Made by a program: the position numbers and the translations under genes. The notes beneath the pieces were generated by a model. The model did no database searches and was not told the origin of the DNA. It saw only the letters and a list, made by a program, of their open reading frames with translations. Below, piece by piece: positions 1-5,075 of a DNA stretch of 6,741 nt (positions within the stretch are counted from its first letter, which is position 1; the number at the start of each line of letters is the position of its first letter). This stretch comes from Candidatus Bathyarchaeota archaeon (lineage in GTDB: Archaea > Thermoproteota > Bathyarchaeia > TCS64): positions 1 to 6,741 of the forward strand of contig DAOVEE010000103.1 in the NCBI GenBank assembly GCA_030669135.1, written 5' to 3'.

Positions 1-1
1 C

Positions 2-463
2 GACTATGGCTACGACGAGGCGCCTCAGCCGAGTTCCAGGCTTGGCTTCCTGAAGAAGATAAACCTCGGTTTCCTGTCAGGGCTCAGAGGCCGCCTCCCT
101 GGGAGGAAGAAGCCAGAGGCGCCTGAGCCGCAGGCTACATCTCAAGGAGTGGCGCAGGACATGTACGACGAGGTTGATGAGTTACAGCCGCAGGCCGCCC
201 CCGTCGGGGGGTTGGCAGGGCCAGACCTTACCGAGGAGAGGAGGCTGTGGGGGAAGACGCTTCTGATCTTCACAGGCACCGGTTTCGTGAACGGCCTCTA
301 CATCGCGTTGGACTACGTTTTCACCACGTACAAAAAGTCTCTCGGCATGAAGATGCCCCTAGCGACCGAGCTCAGACTTGTGTCTAACCTAACCATGTTG
401 GCGCTAGGACTGAGTGTGCTGTATGCGGCCTTGAAGACGGGGCTTAAGCTCGCTAAATCCTAA
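2..463 (+). CDS. C-terminal part of an unrecognised membrane protein (5' end outside window)
   Basis: The frame is open from the first bases of the window to the TAA at 461-463, giving 153 visible residues with no clear start, so the gene begins upstream. An internal GTG at 149 is a possible but unconvincing start. The visible part opens with a polar linker rich in Pro, Gln, Arg and Lys that holds two similar acidic patches (YDEAPQP near residue 4 and YDEVDELQPQ near residue 55). Two hydrophobic segments follow, at about residues 86-108 and 125-146, each long enough to span the membrane, with a Lys-rich loop (TTYKKSLGMK) between them and a short basic tail (LKLAKS). I recognise no family. The layout suggests a larger protein whose disordered linker leads to a two-helix C-terminal membrane anchor. 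That it is a gene is fairly sure; its function is unknown. Confidence 0.6.
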   Translation, partial: DYGYDEAPQPSSRLGFLKKINLGFLSGLRGRLPGRKKPEAPEPQATSQGVAQDMYDEVDELQPQAAPVGGLAGPDLTEERRLWGKTLLIFTGTGFVNGLYIALDYVFTTYKKSLGMKMPLATELRLVSNLTMLALGLSVLYAALKTGLKLAKS

Positions 464-468
464 TGGTT

Positions 469-487
469 GGAGAGGATGGGGCTCTCC
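469..487. terminator. Short hairpin between convergent genes, possible 3'-end signal
   Basis: GGAGAG at 469-474 pairs perfectly with CTCTCC at 482-487 around a 7-nt loop. It lies five bases after the stop of the membrane-protein gene and upstream of the stop of the converging amidohydrolase remnant. No clear T-tract follows, only scattered Ts in TATCGTTTA. Archaeal termination relies more on T-tracts than on hairpins, so the role is weakly supported. Confidence 0.2.
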
Positions 488-515
488 GCCGTATCGTTTA
501 GAGTAGGGCCTGTGT

Positions 516-855
516 TCACTCCCGCTCGTAGACGACCCTACCGTCGACTATGGTCATGAGGACCTTGGTCCTGACGATTTCCGCGGGGTCGCATGCAAGT
601 ATGTCGGTGTCGAGGACAGCGAAGTCGGCGAGTATACCCGGCTCTATGCTGCCCTTGATGGCCTCCTCGAAGGTTATGTACGCCCCGTTCCAGGTGTAGA
701 CCCTGATGGCGTCCATGACGCTTATGGCCTGAACCTTGCTCAGGTCCTGCCCCGTCTCAGACGTCCTGTTGACGCATACGTGGATGCCATCCATGGGGTT
801 TGCGCTACACGGATTGCAGCCGTGTCTGAGCCACACGCAAGGTTTACTACATGTG
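516..855 (-). pseudogene. Truncated, frameshifted amidohydrolase (YtcJ-like, amidohydrolase-3 family) C-terminal remnant
   Basis: Read on the minus strand and ending with TGA at 516-518, about 100 clean residues match the C-terminal end of YtcJ-like metal-dependent amidohydrolases: NPMDGI, then VMDAIRVYTWNGAYITFEE, KGSIEPGILADFAVLD and VLMTIVDGRVVYE. These form the last barrel strand region and the closing beta-domain. Family members are usually about 500-560 residues, so roughly four fifths is missing, including the N-terminal metal-binding histidines. Just upstream, the expected GSD motif (metal-binding Asp) is present but in another frame, as VVNLACGSD at about 850-824. Removing five bases at 819-823 would join it to CNPCSANPMDG. 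Beyond about 855 that frame reaches a TGA (865-863) and resemblance stops. The long open frame continuing to 1442 is antisense to the deformylase gene and not real. The well-preserved remainder suggests recent inactivation. Confidence 0.8.
841..850 (+). promoter_or_regulatory. TATA-like element for the deformylase-like gene
   Basis: GGTTTACTAC is centred about 28 nt upstream of the ATG at 873, the spacing expected between a TATA box and the start site of a leaderless archaeal transcript. The same spacing occurs upstream of the genes at 1455 and 4555. The match to the TATA consensus is only moderate. The element lies inside the amidohydrolase remnant, opposite the codons for its VVNL stretch. 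Confidence 0.4.
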
Positions 856-872
856 AGCTGCATCATCCATGT

Positions 873-1394
873 ATGGTCGTGAAGGAGGTCCTGCTTCTGG
901 GGGACCCTACCCTGAGGGAGGCGTCGGAGCCGGTGACGGACTTTGATGAGTTCCATGAGATACTGGAGGATCTGAAGGACACGTTGACCTGGGCTCAGGA
1001 GTATTACGGGATGGGCCGAGCCGCTGCGGCCCCCCAGCTCGGCTACCTGAAGAGGGTGGTCTACGTCCAGATGCCAGACCGGAGCTTCTACCTCGTGAAC
1101 CCCGAGATAGTGCGGCGGAGCGACGAGACCTTCGAGGTGTGGGACAGCTGCTTCAGCATGGAGGCCGCGTTCTTCGTCAAGATACCCAGGCACAGGGTCA
1201 TCACGGTGGAGTACCGTGACGAGAACGGTGGAAGGCATGTCGAGGAGTTCAGAGACAACATGAGCGAGCTCCTCCAGCACGAGCTCGACCACCTCGACGG
1301 CGTCATGTGCAGCGACCACCTCCGCGACCCGCGGGACATAGTGATGAAGGCGGAATGGGAGAAGCGGTACAGGACGCCGGGCATAGGAATGTAG
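873..1394 (+). CDS. def: Peptide deformylase-like metalloprotein
   Basis: The 173-residue product matches peptide deformylase, which removes the formyl group from N-terminal formyl-methionine in the cytoplasm using a bound metal ion. All three family motifs are recognisable. Motif 1 is GRAAAAPQLG (residues 48-57; Gln55 corresponds to the catalytic Gln). Motif 2 is DSCFS (91-95; Cys93 is the metal ligand), in place of the usual EGCLS. Motif 3 is QHELDHLDG (135-143; His136, Glu137, His140). Length is normal for the family. I chose the ATG at 873 because MVVKEVLLLGDPTLRE lines up with the normal N-terminus and a TATA-like box lies at the leaderless distance. An upstream GTG at 780 would add 31 residues antisense to the amidohydrolase remnant. 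Archaea start translation with unformylated methionine, so the substrate here is uncertain. The altered motifs 1 and 2 fit a divergent subgroup; activity on formyl-Met is an inference. Confidence 0.88.
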   Translation: MVVKEVLLLGDPTLREASEPVTDFDEFHEILEDLKDTLTWAQEYYGMGRAAAAPQLGYLKRVVYVQMPDRSFYLVNPEIVRRSDETFEVWDSCFSMEAAFFVKIPRHRVITVEYRDENGGRHVEEFRDNMSELLQHELDHLDGVMCSDHLRDPRDIVMKAEWEKRYRTPGIGM

Positions 1395-1420
1395 CGGCGA
1401 TCCATACCCGTAGCGCACAT

Positions 1421-1430
1421 CTTTTATTAT
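1421..1430 (+). promoter_or_regulatory. TATA box for the transglutaminase-like gene
   Basis: CTTTTATTAT is the most A/T-rich stretch in the gap between 1395 and 1454 and matches the archaeal TATA consensus well. Its centre is about 29 nt upstream of the TTG at 1455, predicting transcription to start at or next to the start codon. No Shine-Dalgarno sequence is evident before the TTG, which fits a leaderless message. Confidence 0.55.
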
Positions 1431-1454
1431 CACATCACCCATTGAGAGACCAGC

Positions 1455-2714
1455 TTGAGCGCGAAAATAATCGCCTCCATACTCATCGGCGTGATCATAG
1501 CAGGAGGAGCCAGCTACTACTACTACACCGAGTACATCATTCCCCAGATAGAGGAGCTGCAGGACGCGGTGGACCAGCTGACCTCAGACTACGAGGGCCT
1601 CACCGGCGAGTTCAACGCCCTCACGGACGAGCATGAGGAGCTGAACCAGCAGCTGCAGGGCCTTCAAGACGAGCACACGGAACTCATGGGGGACAACGAG
1701 GAGCTGATGAGCGACTACGAGGCGTTGACGGAACAATACGAGCAACTCCATTCCGAGTACGAGACCCTTCTCAGCGACTACGAAGCCGCCTTCGGAGGGC
1801 TCGATATTTCTCCAGAGACGATACCGGTTCTTGAGAAGCTCTACACCTGGGAGTGGGACGGAGTGGAGAGGAGCATAACCATCACCGTGCCCGAGCAACT
1901 GTATGATTACTACAGCGAGAAGGAGCGCTACCAGACCACGGACTACAGGGGCTACCTTCTCCACCCCATGGACGACCAGTACGTCGAGGCCCTCCTATAC
2001 GAGTTCAACCTGATACAGGTGGATGAGGGGCTGAGCGAGGAAGACAAGACCGATTTAATCATCTCGTTCATCCAGAACATGGATTACACCCTTGACCCGG
2101 ACTCGAAGGGCCTAACCGAGTACCCGAGGTTCCCAGTGGAGACTCTGGTCGACGGGGGCGGCGACTGCGAGGACACAGGCATCCTGATGGCTTCGCTGCT
2201 TGATGTCATGGGGTACAACGTCTCTCTGATCCTCTTGCCGGATCACCTCGCGGTGGGCGTAGAGGTGAACGCCACAGGCGTCCACTGGGTCTACGACAAC
2301 GTGACCTACTACTACCTTGAGACGACGGCCCCAGGCTGGGACGAGGGCGAGGTCCCGCCTGAGCACGACCCAGAGGAGGCGACCATATACCCCATCGAGG
2401 AGATGCCGTTCCTAGCGTACAGCTGGACGGCAACGAGGGAGAACAACAAGGTAACCGTGAAGATCCACGTTACCAACGAGGGCGCCGTATCAGCCGAGGA
2501 TTACCGCGTCTGGCTTGCAGTGGAGGATCAGGACGGCTTCATATGGGCCGAGACGCACAGCAGCTACTTTGACATGGCCTTCGGCGAGGACAGTTGGTTC
2601 ACGTTAAAGGTGACGGGTCCACGGTACGAGAAGCAGAGGCTGGTCGTAGGAATTATGGGCCCCGAGGGCGAGACGAGCTTCCTGAGCTACTCCGAGTACT
2701 ACACCACCCGTTAA
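1455..2714 (+). CDS. Membrane-anchored extracellular transglutaminase-like protein with coiled-coil stalk
   Basis: This 419-residue protein starts at TTG 1455; an in-frame TGA at 1443-1445 rules out an earlier start. Residues 4-24 form a single hydrophobic anchor (IIASILIGVIIAGG) with one Lys before it, so most of the protein should lie outside the membrane. Residues 32-112 are a regular coiled coil. A transglutaminase-like cysteine hydrolase fold follows, with nucleophile Cys238 in GGGDCEDT, His264 in LPDHLAVGV and probable catalytic acid Glu289 in YYYLETT (Asp is usual in this superfamily). After a Pro/Glu-rich linker, residues about 315-419 look like a beta-sandwich of the CARDB/Ig-like type (VTVKIHVTNEGAVSAEDYRV). 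The family is common in archaea; members may cut or cross-link peptide bonds at the cell surface, but the substrate is unknown. The gene has its own promoter and is read in the same direction as its neighbours. The domain call is confident, the activity is not. Confidence 0.9.
   Translation: MSAKIIASILIGVIIAGGASYYYYTEYIIPQIEELQDAVDQLTSDYEGLTGEFNALTDEHEELNQQLQGLQDEHTELMGDNEELMSDYEALTEQYEQLHSEYETLLSDYEAAFGGLDISPETIPVLEKLYTWEWDGVERSITITVPEQLYDYYSEKERYQTTDYRGYLLHPMDDQYVEALLYEFNLIQVDEGLSEEDKTDLIISFIQNMDYTLDPDSKGLTEYPRFPVETLVDGGGDCEDTGILMASLLDVMGYNVSLILLPDHLAVGVEVNATGVHWVYDNVTYYYLETTAPGWDEGEVPPEHDPEEATIYPIEEMPFLAYSWTATRENNKVTVKIHVTNEGAVSAEDYRVWLAVEDQDGFIWAETHSSYFDMAFGEDSWFTLKVTGPRYEKQRLVVGIMGPEGETSFLSYSEYYTTR
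1581..1790 (+). repeat. Ten in-frame 7-residue (21-nt) coiled-coil repeats
   Basis: Residues 43-112 of the transglutaminase-like protein divide into ten consecutive heptads such as TSDYEGL, TGEFNAL, TDEHEEL, MSDYEAL, TEQYEQL and HSEYETL. Counting the flanking helix, Leu occurs at every seventh position from 35 to 105 (eleven in all). The position three before each Leu is mostly Tyr, Phe, His, Ile or Val, with Tyr at 46, 88, 95, 102 and 109. Acidic residues dominate the outer positions. At the DNA level the copies are diverged (for example AGCGACTACGA recurs), so this is a protein repeat more than a tandem DNA repeat. Confidence 0.85.
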
Positions 2715-2724
2715 CGTATTAACA
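2715..2724 (+). promoter_or_regulatory. TATA-like element for the racemase-family gene
   Basis: CGTATTAACA, just after the TAA at 2712-2714, is the only A/T-rich stretch in the 38-nt gap. Its centre is about 33 nt upstream of the TTG at 2753, predicting a start near 2747 and a very short leader. The gene may also be co-transcribed with the transglutaminase-like gene. Confidence 0.35.
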
Positions 2725-2744
2725 CTACACGTCTCAGTCACCCT

Positions 2745-2748
2745 GAGG
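2745..2748 (+). promoter_or_regulatory. Possible ribosome binding site (GAGG) before TTG start
   Basis: GAGG at 2745-2748 sits 4 nt before the TTG at 2753 and could pair with the end of archaeal 16S rRNA. It supports the TTG start, which also places the GILGG nucleotide-fold-like strand at the expected N-terminal position. The spacing is slightly short and the motif is only four bases. Confidence 0.35.
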
Positions 2749-2752
2749 CACC

Positions 2753-3433
2753 TTGTCTAAGCGAATAGGCATACTGGGCGGCATAAGCCACGAATCCACG
2801 GCGAAGTACTACACGCTGCTCCACGAGAAGTACCACGCAAGGCTGGGCGACTACCATTACCCAGAGGCGGTGGTCTTCAGCCTCGACTTCCAGCGGTTCA
2901 CGGACCACGAGAACACGGACAGGAACGCCTACATAGAGTACATAATGCATGGAGTCAAGGGGCTTGAGAACGCCGGCGCCGAGCTGGTCGTGATGGCGGC
3001 TAACTCGCCCCACGCCGTCTACCGTGAGGTCTCGGAGGCGGCGGGGGTGCCCATGATCAGCATCGCCGACGCCACCGCGGAGAAGGTCGCAGAGCTTGGG
3101 CTTGAGAGGGTTCTGCTCCTCGGCATCAAGTTCACAATGCAGTCGACCTTCTATCACGAGAAACTCGGGGAGCACGGCGTCGCGGTGGTGACGCCGGACG
3201 AGGGGGAGCAGGACGAGATCAACCGCATAATCTTCGACGAGCTCGTGATCGGCGTCCACAGGGAGGAAAGCAAAAAGAGGCTCTTGGAGATCATGGGAGG
3301 CTACCCTGTGGACGGCGTGGTCCTGGGGTGCACTGAGCTGCCTCTCATCATAGGCGAGGGAGACACGGGGCTAGCCGTGCTGGACACTGTGGACATCCAC
3401 GTCGAGGCCGCCCTGGACTATGCTTTGTCTTAG
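2753..3433 (+). CDS. Aspartate/glutamate racemase-family protein lacking one catalytic cysteine
   Basis: The 226-residue product has the Asp/Glu racemase superfamily pattern: N-terminal IGILGGISHESTAKYY (residues 5-20), typical of the aspartate racemase/YgeA branch, then two half-site motifs. True two-base racemases place a Cys in each, taking a proton from one face of the amino acid and returning it on the other. The second motif is intact, GVVLGCTELP with Cys193. The first, usually ACNT.H, reads AANSPH (residues 82-87), with Ala83 where Cys is expected. The codon there is clearly GCT and the frame is intact. YgeA-type enzymes are known to replace the first Cys with Thr, but Ala cannot act as an acid/base, so the protein may be a one-sided isomerase, decarboxylase or lyase-type enzyme. 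It probably acts in the cytoplasm on a small acidic compound. Length is normal. Start is TTG with a nearby GAGG. The stop codon overlaps that of the convergent Ntn-hydrolase gene. Confidence 0.88.
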   Translation: MSKRIGILGGISHESTAKYYTLLHEKYHARLGDYHYPEAVVFSLDFQRFTDHENTDRNAYIEYIMHGVKGLENAGAELVVMAANSPHAVYREVSEAAGVPMISIADATAEKVAELGLERVLLLGIKFTMQSTFYHEKLGEHGVAVVTPDEGEQDEINRIIFDELVIGVHREESKKRLLEIMGGYPVDGVVLGCTELPLIIGEGDTGLAVLDTVDIHVEAALDYALS

Positions 3434-4440
3434 GGGCTGCCCTCGGTCAGGTTCAGGCTGAACGTGTGGACTCTCTCGTAGCTGCAGCCCATGGCCACAT
3501 GCATCTCCCCTGTCGACGTCTCGTAGACTATGGACCATATGGTGTTTGACTGTGAAGCCTCGGATAGCAGGTCCATGGCTTCACCCGCCGACACCGCGCC
3601 GTTGGACGCTTCGAGTCCCCGGTGGACTGCTCTGTACCTCCAGCACGGAGCGTCTGGACCAGTCTGGGAGCCCTGGATGACGAAGTTGGTCATCACCTGG
3701 TACGGCATCTCCTCCCTGATCACATGCATCTCGCCTCGGAGGTACTCGACGACCATCGACTCGCCTGACCTGTCGGTTATCATGTAGTGGATGGGCGGTG
3801 TAGTCATCTCGACGTTGTACTCTGTGAGGAGCGTGAGAGCCTCGTCGACGTCCTCCGCGTAGTCTAGGAGCAGCCTGATGGCCTGGATCTCGCCTATGGT
3901 CGTCTTTCCATCGGATTCAGGAGCTAGGGCTTCAGGGATGGCTGCCATGCTCACTACTAGCCCTTTCTCGTTCATGCCGTCGAAGGGCATGTATGGGGCT
4001 GTGAGGAGGCTGCCTAGGTCGTCTTCCTGCGGTAGGCTGTCCAAGCTGTAACCGAAGTAGCCTAGGTCCACCATGGAGACGCTGGCGTAGCCGTCGGGCG
4101 GGTTCGTGTAGAGGAGCAGCGCCGGGTTGCTCGGGAAGTCGAAGTTCCTTTCCATCAACGTCATGCCTCCGCCGGAGGCCGTGAAAACGGTGCACCCCGG
4201 CCTGTAGAAGCCTCCCGTGAGGGTCGTCTCACCCGTGGCGAGGTACTCGCTGAAACCATAATCACCGTTGTAGTGGACCACGTAGAGTGGGTAGTCGTCC
4301 ACCTTCCTGAAGCCGGTGAAGACAGGTTCAACGTTCTGCGGCTCCGTGGTCTCCGGCGGCTGGTCCCACTCGATCGTGGAGGCCGCGACAAGCAGTAATG
4401 CGAGGGCTAGGAGAGGGAACGTGTATCTGGTTTGCTTCAA
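3430..4440 (-). CDS. Secreted Ntn-hydrolase, linear amide C-N hydrolase (choloylglycine/penicillin acylase type)
   Basis: The 336-residue protein starts with TTG at 4440 and a clear export signal: Lys2 and Arg5, then the hydrophobic run PLLALALLLVAA (residues 9-20), with likely cleavage near 20-21. No lipobox Cys is seen. The rest matches Ntn-hydrolases that cut linear amides, such as bile-salt hydrolase, penicillin V acylase and relatives. The probable nucleophile is Cys83 in RPGCTVFTASGGG, to be freed as a new N-terminus by self-cleavage after Gly82. Residues matching the bile-salt hydrolase active site follow: Arg98 and Asp101 in MERNFDF, Asn157 in GMNEKGL, Asn252 in VMTNF, and Arg268/Arg270 in WRYRAV. 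About 60 residues lie between the signal peptide and Cys83, including KVDDYPLYVVHYNGDYGF, resembling the prosegment of this family. The substrate is probably an acylated amine or amino acid outside the cell; which one cannot be told. It is divergent from the nitroreductase operon. Confidence 0.88.
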   Translation of the reverse strand: MKQTRYTFPLLALALLLVAASTIEWDQPPETTEPQNVEPVFTGFRKVDDYPLYVVHYNGDYGFSEYLATGETTLTGGFYRPGCTVFTASGGGMTLMERNFDFPSNPALLLYTNPPDGYASVSMVDLGYFGYSLDSLPQEDDLGSLLTAPYMPFDGMNEKGLVVSMAAIPEALAPESDGKTTIGEIQAIRLLLDYAEDVDEALTLLTEYNVEMTTPPIHYMITDRSGESMVVEYLRGEMHVIREEMPYQVMTNFVIQGSQTGPDAPCWRYRAVHRGLEASNGAVSAGEAMDLLSEASQSNTIWSIVYETSTGEMHVAMGCSYERVHTFSLNLTEGSP

Positions 4441-4470
4441 GGGTTACCCCGAATAGGTTTCTGTGAGGAC

Positions 4471-4480
4471 TGTTATGAAA
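4471..4480 (-). promoter_or_regulatory. Weak TATA-like element for the Ntn-hydrolase gene
   Basis: On the minus strand TTTCATAACA lies about 35 nt upstream of the TTG at 4440, which would give a leader of about 10 nt. It is the best A/T-rich candidate near the right distance, but it is a poor TATA match and no Shine-Dalgarno sequence follows. The divergent gap 4441-4554 must hold promoters for both flanking genes. Confidence 0.25.
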
Positions 4481-4520
4481 ATGTGGTGGCATACGCCTAG
4501 AACTGCCTGTACATACTCAC

Positions 4521-4530
4521 AGTATATATC
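4521..4530 (+). promoter_or_regulatory. TATA box for the nitroreductase-HAD operon
   Basis: AGTATATATC is the strongest TATA box in the window. Its centre is about 29 nt upstream of the ATG at 4555, so transcription is predicted to begin within a few bases of the start codon. No Shine-Dalgarno sequence is seen between them. Confidence 0.65.
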
Positions 4531-4554
4531 GCGGGAAACGCATCTTCGTATGAA

Positions 4555-5070
4555 ATGGAGTTCTACGAGGTAATCAAAACACGGAGGAGCATCAGGTCTT
4601 ACAAGGCAGACCCTGTCCCCGAGGAGTCTCTGAGGCGGGTGCTTGAGGCGGCGAGGATCGCGCCCAGCGGCAGCAACAGGCAGCTCTGGAAGTTCTACGT
4701 GGTAAAGAACCCCGAGAAGAGGAAGGAAGTAGCCCAGGCCTGCGGGGGTCAGACGTGGATAGGTCAGGCTCCGATAGTGATCGTGGCCACAGGGTGGAAG
4801 GTGCCTTTCAGCAGGGGCGGCTACATGGGGGAGATGTCGTTCATCATGGACGTGAGCATCGCGTTCACGCAGCTAATACTCGCGGCGCGAGCCGAGGGGC
4901 TGGGCACCTGCTGGATCGGGGACTTCCAGAACACAGAGGTAAAGAAGGCTCTAGGGCTCCCCGGCGACGAGAACGTGGTGGCCGTGACGCCCCTCGGCTA
5001 CCCGGACAAGGGAGGCTTCACCGAGAACACATCCAGGAAGCCTCTGGAAGAGATCGTCGAGGAAGTTTAG
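4555..5070 (+). CDS. Small nitroreductase-family flavoprotein
   Basis: This 171-residue protein belongs to the nitroreductase/FMN reductase superfamily: homodimeric FMN enzymes that use NAD(P)H to reduce nitro compounds, quinones, flavins or other acceptors in the cytoplasm. The N-terminal FMN-phosphate contact RRSIRSYK (residues 10-17) is typical. It is followed by APSGSNRQLWKF (36-47), where Ser38 and Asn41 sit at usual flavin positions. Then come the dimer helix MDVSIAFTQLILAARAEGLG (98-117), GTCWIGDF (117-124) and the late motif LGYPDKG with a C-terminal RKPLEEIV (161-168). Length fits the short single-domain group common in archaea and anaerobes. The ATG at 4555 is supported by the TATA box 29 nt upstream. 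It is the first gene of a tight pair with the HAD hydrolase, 5 nt apart. The real electron acceptor cannot be read from the sequence; members of this superfamily also include dehalogenases and ring-fragmenting enzymes. Confidence 0.9.
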   Translation: MEFYEVIKTRRSIRSYKADPVPEESLRRVLEAARIAPSGSNRQLWKFYVVKNPEKRKEVAQACGGQTWIGQAPIVIVATGWKVPFSRGGYMGEMSFIMDVSIAFTQLILAARAEGLGTCWIGDFQNTEVKKALGLPGDENVVAVTPLGYPDKGGFTENTSRKPLEEIVEEV

Positions 5071-5075
5071 AGGGT

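Noticed and set aside
780..872. Longer deformylase starting at GTG 780.
   Set aside because: The added 31 residues are antisense to the conserved amidohydrolase remnant and do not resemble a deformylase N-terminus. The ATG at 873 fits both the family and the TATA-like element.
873..1442. Continuation of the minus-strand amidohydrolase frame up to 1442 as one 308-residue protein.
   Set aside because: Residues encoded beyond about 855 are the antisense of the well-supported deformylase gene and show no amidohydrolase motifs.
4461..4522. Inverted repeat CTGTGAG (4461-4467) and CTCACAG (4516-4522) in the divergent promoter region, a possible operator pair.
   Set aside because: Seven-base inverted repeats are likely by chance in a gap of 114 bases, the arms do not extend, and no regulator gene is nearby.
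4755..5075. N-terminal extension of the HAD protein from an earlier in-frame start.
   Set aside because: It overlaps the nitroreductase gene in another frame and has an unnatural Arg/Gly-rich composition. The HAD fold begins at the ATG at 5076.
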